Below the pieces are notes generated by a model, which saw only the letters and a list, made by a program, of their open reading frames with translations, had not been told where the DNA came from and did no database searches. This document shows, piece after piece, positions 15,687 through 22,923 of a DNA stretch of 44,955 nt (positions are counted from its first letter, which is position 1; each line of letters opens with the position of its first letter). This DNA is from Ruegeria lacuscaerulensis. GTDB taxonomy: Bacteria; Pseudomonadota; Alphaproteobacteria; Rhodobacterales; Rhodobacteraceae. Location: positions 1-44,955 of the forward strand of contig NZ_WPZL01000031.1 in the NCBI RefSeq assembly GCF_013031245.1, written 5' to 3'. The translations under genes were made by a program, and so were the position numbers.

Positions 15687-16796
15687 CTACCCTTCTCGGT
15701 CCAACTTTAGCCAATAGCGTGTGTACCGGAGTTCGCCCGTTCGGGTCAGAGCTCCCTTCTCTACCAGGTCCTGCAGATCCCGTGTCGCAGTGGCGCGCGA
15801 CGTCCCTGTAATCGAGATATATTTCTCGGCACTTAATCCCCCTTTGAACCCTTCCGGTCCAGCTTTGAACAAACGTGCGATAACTTTGCTTTGCCGGGCG
15901 TTGAACTGATCACGATACCGGTCATAGAAGTGCGTCTTGGCAATAAAGAAGCCGACCCGCTCAAGAGTCACCTGCTGCGCTGTAAGGACAGTCTCTGCAA
16001 ACCAGATAAGCCATGGTGTCACGTCCAGCGTCTTTTGATGACGTTCGAGCTGATCATAATATGCCTTCCGCTCTCGCTCGATAGTGAAAGCAAGTGCAAT
16101 CAGACTCGGCTGACCAATGTTTTGTGCCAGGGACTTTTCAGCCAGCGCCCTACCCAACCGGCCATTGCCGTCTTCAAAGGGGTGAATGCTCTCGAAATAC
16201 AGATGGCTCAATCCGGCCCGCATCAGCGCGCGCAATGGTTCGGGACCATCCGGTGCGGTCCGATTGAACCAGGTTACGAACTGGTCCATTTCAGCCGGAA
16301 CTTGACGTGAAGGTGGCGCTTCGAAATGTACCGTTGGTCGATCCAGTCTGCCTGAGACGATTTGCATCGCATCCTCATGGCTCCGGTATGATCCAATCGA
16401 TTCCAGATGCCTGTCATGGGACAGAAGCATGTCATGCCACTGAAACAGGGTGTCGTGTGACAGTGGTTCCGAATAGTTGGAATAAACGTCCACCATCATT
16501 TCGGAAACGCCCTGCTCGCGCGGTTTGGACGGATAGCTGTCGGGAACCAGTCCAAGATGTCGGCGCAAGGAAGATTGCACGCTGAGACGATCCAGCATCT
16601 CACCTTCGATCGCGCTGGTCTTCATCGCCTCTTCGCTTAGCAGGTCGATACGCAATTGATCTCGATCCGATGTGTTCACATGATGAACAGTTCCAAGAAC
16701 TTCCCCTGAGGACAACAGGAACTGTTGCTCGTATGGTTCGAGTCTTGCGGCGTCGTAGCGAAAGGTCGGCCAGTCAGGGTTCTGCCAGTTCCACAT
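15687..16796 (-). CDS. fic: Fic-domain protein (probable AMP transferase)
   Basis: 369 residues. The N-terminus (about 1-80) looks like DUF4172. The Fic core has the canonical HPFEDGNGRLGR at 205-216 with catalytic His205. A TSAIEG motif at 60-65 fits the (S/T)xxxE(G/N) inhibitory helix placed N-terminal to the Fic core, so the enzyme is expected to be self-inhibited. A C-terminal winged-helix-like segment (LSAEKYISITGTSRATATRDLQDL) may bind DNA. Fic proteins usually transfer AMP to hydroxyl groups of target proteins. It sits 154 bases downstream of repC on the same strand, with no antitoxin gene needed or seen. The target is unknown. Confidence 0.9.
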   Translation of the reverse strand: MWNWQNPDWPTFRYDAARLEPYEQQFLLSSGEVLGTVHHVNTSDRDQLRIDLLSEEAMKTSAIEGEMLDRLSVQSSLRRHLGLVPDSYPSKPREQGVSEMMVDVYSNYSEPLSHDTLFQWHDMLLSHDRHLESIGSYRSHEDAMQIVSGRLDRPTVHFEAPPSRQVPAEMDQFVTWFNRTAPDGPEPLRALMRAGLSHLYFESIHPFEDGNGRLGRALAEKSLAQNIGQPSLIALAFTIERERKAYYDQLERHQKTLDVTPWLIWFAETVLTAQQVTLERVGFFIAKTHFYDRYRDQFNARQSKVIARLFKAGPEGFKGGLSAEKYISITGTSRATATRDLQDLVEKGALTRTGELRYTRYWLKLDREG

Positions 16797-16882
16797 CGTG
16801 AGGTATAAGTTCCCTTTCTATAGCTCACTATTTATGTCTGCGTGATTTATAGAGGTCAATCCTATTGCTCATCTTTTTCAAA

Positions 16883-16906
16883 CCAATCGATCCAATCATC
16901 GATTGG
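16883..16906. repeat. 9-bp perfect inverted repeat between fic and repC
   Basis: CCAATCGAT (16883-16891) and ATCGATTGG (16898-16906) are perfect complements separated by six bases. Neither side has a T run, so a factor-independent terminator is unlikely. It could be a protein-binding or replication-related site just beyond repC, or an RNA-stabilising hairpin. Confidence 0.45.
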
Positions 16907-16950
16907 ACGTGTAATCTGAAATCGGTAAATCTCATCCTGTTTCACCAGAT

Positions 16951-18006
16951 TTACGTAGCATTGGATGTCTGCGAGAGCATTGCCTTTGGAGACAAATCTC
17001 CCTTTTCGATTTTAGCCAGCAACGAAATCAGGTAAGCCCCTGGAGACTGTATGTTCTCAGCACGTTGAAAGATGTATCCGAGAACGATGAAACGAATAGC
17101 TGGGCCAAACGTTGACTTCATTGCATACCAGGTTTGGCCAAGCCGAAGATACTCGGCGATATCATCCATAAGCCGATCACAGTGGTGCTGATCTTTCGCA
17201 AAGCGTAGTTCTGAGCATAGCCGTGGAAAACTGCGTTCCATTTGTTCTGGAGAAACCTGAATCTGAGAAAGTTTTTCTTTCTTAACTTCCGGATTCAAAG
17301 AGTCCTCTTTGTGCCCCTCAATTTCATTGTCACTGTCCCTCAAATTTTCTGTATCTGCCTGTGTTATCTCAGAGATTTCCACAGAGATTTCAGCCAGCAG
17401 TTTGCTGAGTACATTTGCATCTGGTTTGCGACGCAGAGCATTGCGTACGGTGGTCATCAAATCAGAGATCGCGGTGTCATTTGCTACGAGGTCCCTAAGG
17501 CGCGCCAGAGCGGCGGAAACCTTGTCGCGGAGTAAAGTGAACTCCAGAACTCGATCAGCATGCCTCTGGGCTTCCTGGATGAACTCAGCGTGCCGTTCAG
17601 ACAAAGGCATCAAGGAGAGCCCAGTTGCGGTGACCACCCTGCCCTGTCGGTTCCGACGTGCCCAACGTTTACCGTTTGCGCTCATGACGCGACGGATAAG
17701 TCCAAGCTCAACTAGCGTCGAAATATGACGCTCAACAGTCTGCACGCTGACATGCGTTCGTTTGGCGATCGCTGCGTTGGAAGCGAAGCAGATGTGATGA
17801 TCATCCTGGTCCGCAGCAATCTGATCACCGCCCACAAAGGAAATCATTGTTCTCAGGACATTGAGAGTTGTGGATTTTAACCCAAGAGGCTCTCTGGCTT
17901 CTTCAACGGCGCGAAGAAGCATCCATTTTTTGAGCGTACTACTCCCCTGCCCTGCCGTTGCCGACAAGGTTGCCCCATTTGGAGCCAATGCTGTTAGAGT
18001 TTTCAT
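16951..18006 (-). CDS. repC: replication initiator RepC of a repABC plasmid
   Basis: 351 residues. The N-terminal half is the RP-C winged-helix replication domain, with a clear DNA-binding segment KRTHVSVQTVERHISTLVELGLIRR (about 82-106). The C-terminal half is variable and acidic, as in other RepC proteins. In repABC replicons RepC is the limiting initiator and the origin lies within its own gene. It is the last gene of the repABC order, 177 bases after repB, with a counter-transcribed RNA encoded opposite the gap. No good Shine-Dalgarno precedes the ATG, consistent with leader-RNA control. It is slightly shorter than the usual 400 residues of rhizobial RepC. Confidence 0.93.
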   Translation of the reverse strand: MKTLTALAPNGATLSATAGQGSSTLKKWMLLRAVEEAREPLGLKSTTLNVLRTMISFVGGDQIAADQDDHHICFASNAAIAKRTHVSVQTVERHISTLVELGLIRRVMSANGKRWARRNRQGRVVTATGLSLMPLSERHAEFIQEAQRHADRVLEFTLLRDKVSAALARLRDLVANDTAISDLMTTVRNALRRKPDANVLSKLLAEISVEISEITQADTENLRDSDNEIEGHKEDSLNPEVKKEKLSQIQVSPEQMERSFPRLCSELRFAKDQHHCDRLMDDIAEYLRLGQTWYAMKSTFGPAIRFIVLGYIFQRAENIQSPGAYLISLLAKIEKGDLSPKAMLSQTSNAT

Positions 18007-18057
18007 GATTATCTATTGGCAGACAAAAATTACCCGTTCGCTCAAGAGCGTTTTTTC

Positions 18058-18086
18058 TTGTGTGGCGATTCGGGTGCTGCTAGATT
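18058..18086 (+). promoter_or_regulatory. candidate promoter of the repABC counter-transcribed RNA
   Basis: TTGTGT (18058-18063) and TAGATT (18081-18086) are separated by 17 bases on the strand opposite repC. Initiation near 18093 would give a short RNA ending at the hairpin 18125-18148. The -35 match is weak. Confidence 0.4.
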
Positions 18087-18092
18087 CTAGGT

Positions 18093-18156
18093 GTCTAATC
18101 TAAGAATTGCGCTTTGCGCAGCAGCCCTCGAAGCTCCGGTTTCGGGGGTTTTGTTT
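18093..18156 (+). ncRNA. counter-transcribed RNA in the repB-repC gap
   Basis: repABC plasmids encode a short antisense RNA between repB and repC, on the opposite strand, that limits RepC synthesis. Here the plus strand of this gap has a promoter-like sequence, a small hairpin (TGCGC-TTT-GCGCA) and a strong stem followed by a T-rich tail. The predicted length of about 60 bases fits known ctRNAs. The 5' end is inferred from the promoter and is approximate. Confidence 0.6.
18125..18156 (+). terminator. factor-independent terminator of the counter-transcribed RNA
   Basis: CCCTCGAA (18125-18132) pairs with TTCGGGGG (18141-18148) in an 8-bp stem with one G-U pair, followed by TTTTGTTTG. The orientation fits the plus-strand antisense RNA. 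Its complement in the repC leader could form the structure that the antisense RNA acts upon. Confidence 0.65.
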
Positions 18157-18183
18157 GTTTGCCTTCCTCCTTTCTGCTCGTCC

Positions 18184-19152
18184 TCAGTTCTTTTTTTCGG
18201 CGTTTACAGCTGTAAACTCAGCGTGTGAGCGCTTAATGATTTCAGCCATGTTTTTGTCCAACCAGCTAGCGAAGCCAGCGTTAGCTCCGGTCCTTTTGAC
18301 CGAAACAGTTAGTGATCCGTTGGTGGATTTGATTGTAACACCTTCGATTGGGCTGACTTCGGCCGCACCTTCTCTTTGTCGTGCACCACGTTTGGCAGCT
18401 GCTTTTAGGAGCATTTCCAGCCGATCATCTGACAACACCGGTGGCTCAATGGTTGCAAGAAGATTTGCCGCTTCATCTTCTGCTAGCTTGCCTGCAACGA
18501 AGTGCTCTGCAAGCGCGGTCCATTTTGGGCGGCCTGATTTTGGGGCTGCGCCGATCATGTCACCAATCTTTGCAGGAACATGTTGCGTTATCTTTGTCAG
18601 GTGGGACAGCCCCGACTTCGAAACGTTCAATACTTGCCGCACCGTTGCAGTGTCATGCCCGGAATTGAGGATCGCCTCGGCGAAACGTGCTTTCTCGTAG
18701 AAGGAAAGATTGCGCCTCGCAGCATTCTCAAGCCCTTTGGCGAGAAGCGCTGAAGCATCGTCGATATCCTGAACATTAGCGCGGACTTTAATGCCGAGTT
18801 CACGACAGGCTTTGAGCCTCCTCCGCCCATAAATTGCCTCGTATCGACCGTCGTATTTCGATTTTCTGACAAGAATGGGAACTTGTTGGCCACCGTCTTG
18901 TATGCTCGACATCAAGCTTTCAAAACTATCGTCTTCTTCGTCAGTGTTTACAGCTGTAAACTCACCTAGCCTATCGGCTGGCCCCCAATCGTCGATCAGA
19001 GCAGGGTCAATTTCCCTGATTGCGGCAAGAGAGCCCTGAAGCGCACCAAGAGCGGGAGCATTGGGTTTTGGGGCCTTATCCATGGCCTTGGGGCTAGAGC
19101 GCGCGATGGTGTTTGCTATCCCCGACATTTCCTGAAGCGATTTTCTAGCCAT
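18184..19152 (-). CDS. repB: partition protein RepB (ParB-like centromere binder)
   Basis: 322 residues from the ATG at 19152, which overlaps the repA stop by one base (TAATG); the frame extends five codons further but this start is better coupled. The ParB N-terminal domain includes YGRRRLKACRELG and ENAARRNLSFYEKARFA, followed by a helix-turn-helix TVRQVLNVSKSGLSHLTKI. It binds parS palindromes and works with RepA in segregation. Oddly, two copies of a parS-like palindrome lie in its own coding sequence and encode the same peptide, FTAVN, at residues 65-69 and 313-317. Confidence 0.94.
   Translation of the reverse strand: MARKSLQEMSGIANTIARSSPKAMDKAPKPNAPALGALQGSLAAIREIDPALIDDWGPADRLGEFTAVNTDEEDDSFESLMSSIQDGGQQVPILVRKSKYDGRYEAIYGRRRLKACRELGIKVRANVQDIDDASALLAKGLENAARRNLSFYEKARFAEAILNSGHDTATVRQVLNVSKSGLSHLTKITQHVPAKIGDMIGAAPKSGRPKWTALAEHFVAGKLAEDEAANLLATIEPPVLSDDRLEMLLKAAAKRGARQREGAAEVSPIEGVTIKSTNGSLTVSVKRTGANAGFASWLDKNMAEIIKRSHAEFTAVNAEKKN
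18202..18217. other. parS-like centromere site inside the 3' end of repB
   Basis: The perfect 16-bp palindrome GTTTACAGCTGTAAAC matches the palindromic GTT-N10-AAC form of repABC partition sites. It encodes FTAVN near the RepB C-terminus. An identical copy lies at 18946-18961. Confidence 0.8.
18946..18961. other. parS-like centromere site inside the 5' part of repB
   Basis: Identical to the 18202-18217 site, GTTTACAGCTGTAAAC, and in the same reading frame, encoding FTAVN at RepB residues 65-69, in the N-terminal region just before the ParB domain core. A RepB binding site here could also influence repABC transcription. Confidence 0.8.
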
Positions 19153-20336
19153 TAGCTGCGTCCCCATGCTTGATGGATCATTTGCTCTACCTCAGAGCCG
19201 ATCGCATCCATTGAGTTCTTTGCCCGATCATAAGTTGCGCGTGTCATCTCCGACCGCACGACTTCGTAAATTGATTGTTTGAGCATTGTGGCGTCACTGA
19301 TTGCAGTGCTTTTGAGGGCCGTGGCTGACATAACGCGATCCTGAAACAGTGCTCGCATGAAAGAAGCCAGTTGTTGAGACGGAACGTCTGTCGGCTCGTC
19401 ACGCGTTATTAGGAATTTGAAATTGTCGTATTCGAGTGTGGCGCCGGCATCTTCAATGACTGCCATGTAAGCCCCAGCGAGTTCGAGAAATTGAGCCGTC
19501 GAAGACACGTCCAGCATTGAAGGTGTCAGTGGCACAAGCAATGAACTGGCGGCGGCCATCCCTGCTATAGTCAAGAATCCAAGTTGAGGTGGGCTATCAA
19601 TCAGAACAAGGTCAAAATCGCCTTCTACCTGGGCCAGGGCATTTCGTATTCTCGTAAAGAACGGATGGTCCGGGTTGGAGTGAACGGCAGATTCTGTCTC
19701 AAATTCGGAAAGAACAAGCCGTGACGGAGCCACAGAGAGACCTGGGAAGTATGTCGGAAGCACGACGTCCGCCATATCTACCGGATCTTCATATCGAATA
19801 GCATCGTAAATCGTCAGCCCGTCAAACTCTATTTCCGGGCTTATGCCGCACATGGATGTAAGAGAGCCTTGAGGATCCAGGTCAACGGCCAATACACGGT
19901 AACCGCGAAGCGCAAAATAATGAGCCAAGTGAATTGTTGTGGTGCTCTTGCTGCTGCCGCCTTTGAAGTTCATCAACTGCCAGACTTGGAGCTTTTCTCC
20001 TTCAGTCCGGCGAGGGACATAGCGCCCTTTTTTGCGTGAGGTTTTCTCAAGCGTTTCGCGAGCCTCCCAGAGTTCTTGGGCAGTATAGTAACGCCGACCG
20101 CTGCGTACGTCATTCGGTTCAGGAATCGTTCCCTCTGCGTGGACTTTGCGCATGAATTGACCTGAGACTCCTAAGAGTTCAGCAGCTTCTGGCGCTGCAA
20201 AGTTTCGCAGTGATTTGGTGTTGTCGGGGGCAAATGCAGCAAGTAGATGTTCCCGGATAGCCGAGTTTAATCTCTCAGATATTTCCGTGGCGAGTGCCGA
20301 TGGTCTTTCTGCCGCAAGTGGTGTCACGGGAATCAT
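19152..20336 (-). CDS. repA: partition ATPase RepA (ParA family)
   Basis: 394 residues, normal for RepA. An N-terminal DNA-binding segment (about 45-90, AAELLGVSGQFMRKVHAEGTI) is followed by a ParA ATPase with deviant Walker A KGGSSKST at 125-132, the Walker A' region AVDLDPQGSLT and the DSPPQLGFLT segment. RepA drives segregation with RepB and represses its own operon. It is the first gene of the repABC operon. GAGG sits 8 bases before the ATG. A parS-like site lies about 150 bases upstream. Confidence 0.95.
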   Translation of the reverse strand: MIPVTPLAAERPSALATEISERLNSAIREHLLAAFAPDNTKSLRNFAAPEAAELLGVSGQFMRKVHAEGTIPEPNDVRSGRRYYTAQELWEARETLEKTSRKKGRYVPRRTEGEKLQVWQLMNFKGGSSKSTTTIHLAHYFALRGYRVLAVDLDPQGSLTSMCGISPEIEFDGLTIYDAIRYEDPVDMADVVLPTYFPGLSVAPSRLVLSEFETESAVHSNPDHPFFTRIRNALAQVEGDFDLVLIDSPPQLGFLTIAGMAAASSLLVPLTPSMLDVSSTAQFLELAGAYMAVIEDAGATLEYDNFKFLITRDEPTDVPSQQLASFMRALFQDRVMSATALKSTAISDATMLKQSIYEVVRSEMTRATYDRAKNSMDAIGSEVEQMIHQAWGRS

Positions 20337-20703
20337 GTAGTTGCCTCAAATTAAAGAATGTGGTCATTTTTGCGCCACTTGAGACAAACAGCCGTGATTC
20401 ATTGCGCTAAGTCAAGGATTTTCGCCTATATTGTAGGTTTTCCAACGCGGAGGACTACATACGCTTAGCATCAGAGCAGGGTGGTTTACAGTTGTAAACT
20501 CGGTTGAGCGGGATCATGGGTTCTTTCAGTCGATGAAGTTCTAACGTAGGCATGCGAAGGCATTCCTGTAAAACTCCTCCCTAAGCTCCGCTTTGAGTAG
20601 AAAACCTCTAGTTTGAAATTGGAGTGAAGGCCGAACGGCATGTGGCGCAAATCGCGCAATTGGGAAGGGCAGGGAGCTAGTTGAGCTGATTGGTCAAATT
20701 CTC
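20337..20703. other. repA upstream control region
   Basis: About 370 bases without a gene. It must hold the leftward repABC promoter; a TACAAT hexamer on the minus strand near 20430-20435 is a candidate -10, but no clear -35 pairs with it. A parS-like palindrome lies at 20484-20499. The rest shows nothing I can identify. A minus-strand frame crossing it is the read-through of the recombinase remnant to the right. Confidence 0.5.
20484..20499. other. variant parS-like site upstream of repA
   Basis: GTTTACAGTTGTAAAC differs by one central base from the two sites inside repB. RepB bound here could act in partition, in autoregulation of the operon with RepA, or both. Confidence 0.7.
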
Positions 20704-21020
20704 TCGCCAACAAACTCGTTACTGAGTTTTCCGCGATATCGACGTCGCAACAGTACTTCTGCGCCAGTACGGGAGGACGATGCTGTGAGAAGGGCATGGC
20801 GGCCAAGGTCAGATACCCCGAGCGCAGCCCGTGCGGAGAGGCAAATCCCGCGGACACTCCGGCTAGAGTCAGCCGCTGGCCGATAGCCCAAGAAATGGCA
20901 TACAGGGAGAGACGGGGTTTAGAGTACTGTGTGCCTTTAAGTTACGACGGAACAGGGAACCGCCCTCGATCCAGTGCAACTGTGCTTGCGCGGCGCGGCT
21001 TTTGGCGCAAGTCTCTGCTG
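20704..21020 (-). pseudogene. decayed copy of the tyrosine recombinase C-terminus
   Basis: The minus-strand translation contains GFASPHGLRSGYLT and AQKYCCDVDIAENS, matching GFASPHGLRSGFLT and AQKYYDDVDIAENP of the intact recombinase at 21830-22759. DNA similarity continues across frameshifts and a deletion of about 22 bases, up to the stretch around GATCCAGTGCA near 20968. The catalytic H-x-x-R and Tyr region survive, but the N-terminal half is gone. This copy and the intact one lie in the same orientation on either side of parDE. Confidence 0.75.
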
Positions 21021-21124
21021 TCGTTGGATTCATATGGGAGCACAGACACGATCCGTGTGTTCATTTCCCTTTGGCGTCGATAGAACCAGCTTGCTCGAAT
21101 TTGCGATAATGGGCTCCTCAATCG

Positions 21125-21158
21125 TTGAACCGACTGTCTCGTTGGCATATATTGCCAA
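21125..21158 (+). promoter_or_regulatory. parDE promoter with overlapping operator palindrome
   Basis: TTGAAC (21125-21130) and TATATT (21148-21153) are 17 bases apart, a good sigma-70-type promoter. The perfect inverted repeat TTGGCA-TATAT-TGCCAA (21142-21158) covers the -10 element. A ribbon-helix-helix antitoxin such as ParD usually represses its operon at such a site. An AGGAGG follows at 21160-21165. Confidence 0.7.
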
Positions 21159-21174
21159 AGAGGAGGCTTAAGCC

Positions 21175-21432
21175 ATGGTAACCCGCAATGTCGTACTTAC
21201 AGAATCGCAGGATCAATTGGTGCAGAACCTGGTTGCATCCGGTCGCTATCAGAACGCTAGTGAGGCGTTGCGTGCGGGCCTTCGTCTTCTGGAGCGGGAA
21301 GAAGCGGGGCTGGTATCTCTCAAACAAGGCCTGCAGGAGGGTGTGGCCCAGGCTCAGGCTGGAGATCTGGCAGAGGGCAGCGGTTCGGATGCGATCCGTC
21401 GTGCCTTTGCAAGGGCACGAACCGAAGCGTGA
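21175..21432 (+). CDS. parD: ParD-type antitoxin
   Basis: 85 residues. The N-terminal ribbon-helix-helix (RNVVLTESQDQLVQNLVASGRYQNASEALRAGLRLLE) is typical of ParD/CC2985-type antitoxins: the strand binds DNA and the C-terminal tail wraps the toxin. Residues 55-85 are Gln/Ala/Glu-rich and probably disordered until bound. AGGAGG lies about 9 bases before the ATG. It is coupled to parE by a 4-base overlap and has its own promoter and operator. On this plasmid it probably acts as an addiction module next to repABC. Confidence 0.9.
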   Translation: MVTRNVVLTESQDQLVQNLVASGRYQNASEALRAGLRLLEREEAGLVSLKQGLQEGVAQAQAGDLAEGSGSDAIRRAFARARTEA

Positions 21433-21773
21433 CCAGACCCTTTCGACTGACACGCCGCGCCGAAGCCAGCCTAGTGGAAATTGCCCGATGGACCATCGAC
21501 AAGTTTGGACCGCATCAAGCCGATCTTTATGAACAAGAACTGATAGCGCGCTGTCAGGCCATCACGGAGGGCAGGGTGGCCAGCCGCAGCTGTTCTCTAT
21601 TGGTCGAGGAGTCGGTAGATCTCAGATATGTGCGGGCAGGGGAGCATTTCCTCGTCTACCTGGACCAGCCGGAAAGTGTGATCATAGTCGATATCCTGCA
21701 TTCCCGTTGTGATCTGCCGCGACATGTTTCCGCACTGGCCACGTTAACGGATGCGGCAGAGGGCAAGACATAG
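21429..21773 (+). CDS. parE: ParE-type toxin
   Basis: 114 residues, starting at GTG 21429, overlapping the antitoxin stop (GTGA). The RelE/ParE fold is indicated by FRLTRRAEASLVEIARWTIDKFG, the central RSCSLLVEESVDLRYVRAGEHFLVYL and the VIIVDILHSRCDL strand. ParE toxins poison DNA gyrase; the family's other branch cuts mRNA, and sequence alone does not settle the target. Length is slightly above the usual 95-105, with an extra C-terminal tail. Confidence 0.88.
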   Translation: MTRPFRLTRRAEASLVEIARWTIDKFGPHQADLYEQELIARCQAITEGRVASRSCSLLVEESVDLRYVRAGEHFLVYLDQPESVIIVDILHSRCDLPRHVSALATLTDAAEGKT

Positions 21774-21829
21774 GTGCGAAAGCCAGCGTATCTGTCAGGC
21801 TGGGATTTCTTTGATCACTCAGTAAATGC

Positions 21830-22759
21830 TCACCCCAACAAATCCGCTGCCGGGTTTTCAGCGATATCGACATCGTCATAGTATTTCTGCGCCTGCGCCA
21901 TGGAGCGGTGCAGGGACAGGCGCATGGCGGCCTGGATCGGGGCGCCGTCCAGGGCGGCTTGGGTCAGGAACCCGGAGCGCAGCCCGTGCGGCGAAGCAAA
22001 GCCTTCGGGCAGTCCGGCAAGCTTCAGCCGGTGCCGAACGATCTGCGCAATCGCATCCGGGCTGAGGCAGCGTTTCAGCACCCGATCCGCTTTGGAGATC
22101 GGCCGGAACAGAGGGCCGTCACTGATCTCACCCATCTCGATCCAGTGCACCAGTGCTTGTGCAGCGCGCCCTTTCAGGACCAGCCGGGGCGTCTCACCCT
22201 TTTGCGTGGTCTTAGTCTCCAGCAGCGAGATCCAGAGCACGCCCTTTTTGTCGAATTCCTTCAGCGATACATCTTCCTGCATCAGCCCGGCGATTTCGGA
22301 GCGCCGTCGGCCGCCTGAGGCCCAACCCAGCATCAATAGCGCCCGGTCGCGGCAATCCCGTCGGCTACCCCGACAGGTGGCCAGCAGCTGTTCCAGCACG
22401 TCACGGGTGATCGGGTGTTGTGATTTCGGGGCCGGGCAGGCCAGCGACTTGCGCAGTCCCTGCGTGATCAGCGCCTCTGCCACCTGTCGCGCAGGGTCCT
22501 CGGGCGGGGCATCTCCGAGATCGCGCGCGTGATCGAGAATGAAGGCCAGCGCAGTGGCCTCGGATTCCGGCCAGTCCAGCGTCGTTGTGAACCGCGCGGA
22601 TTTCCAGGCGGTGACATAGATCAAATCCCGTTCATAGGCACGCAACGTGTTTTCCGGTGTGCCGCGTACATAGAGGTCGGTGAGCGCCTCTTGATCCGTT
22701 TCCGAGAGGGCAGGGGCAGCGGCGGGAAGATATGGGGCGGGGGGCTTCATGAGCATCAT
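21830..22759 (-). CDS. tyrosine recombinase/integrase
   Basis: 309 residues. A core-binding N-terminal domain (about 20-115, VRGTPENTLRAYERDLIYVTAW) precedes the catalytic domain. The catalytic set is visible: Arg in GGRRRSE (141-143), Lys173 (ETKTT), His248-x-x-Arg251 (PHGLR), His274 and Tyr283 or Tyr284 (AQKYYDD). It may resolve plasmid multimers or move a cassette. Its upstream side has an inverted repeat at 22795-22811 that could be its site. It appears more GC-rich than the neighbouring repABC genes by eye. A decayed homologous copy lies at 20704-21020. Confidence 0.9.
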   Translation of the reverse strand: MMLMKPPAPYLPAAAPALSETDQEALTDLYVRGTPENTLRAYERDLIYVTAWKSARFTTTLDWPESEATALAFILDHARDLGDAPPEDPARQVAEALITQGLRKSLACPAPKSQHPITRDVLEQLLATCRGSRRDCRDRALLMLGWASGGRRRSEIAGLMQEDVSLKEFDKKGVLWISLLETKTTQKGETPRLVLKGRAAQALVHWIEMGEISDGPLFRPISKADRVLKRCLSPDAIAQIVRHRLKLAGLPEGFASPHGLRSGFLTQAALDGAPIQAAMRLSLHRSMAQAQKYYDDVDIAENPAADLLG

Positions 22760-22794
22760 TCTGCGCTGCTTTTGCGCCTAAATCAATCACACCT

Positions 22795-22811
22795 GATAAG
22801 CGATACTTATC
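22795..22811. repeat. inverted repeat upstream of the recombinase, possible recombination site
   Basis: GATAAG and CTTATC are separated by five bases (CGATA), about 36-52 bases upstream of the recombinase start. Short inverted arms with a 5-8 base centre are typical of tyrosine-recombinase core sites, but an operator is equally possible. No second copy was found near the decayed recombinase. Confidence 0.35.
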
Positions 22812-22923
22812 GGAGCTAATGGCGTTTTTAAGATGTGACAAAAGTAACGAGCAAAAATGTCGAATTATGCGCGTAAGGTGGGTAGGGGCGGTTGCTGTAT
22901 AGCAAAATCCAGAGCTACGAACT

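Noticed and set aside
16883..16906. Inverted repeat as a terminator for repC or fic
   Set aside because: The stem is followed by no T run on either strand.
18107..18700. 197-codon plus-strand frame opposite repB
   Set aside because: Low-complexity Ser/Ala/Arg-rich shadow of repB; it also covers the ctRNA terminator.
21900..22532. 210-codon plus-strand frame opposite the recombinase
   Set aside because: Arg/Pro/Ser-rich shadow of a GC-rich gene whose catalytic residues are all on the minus strand.
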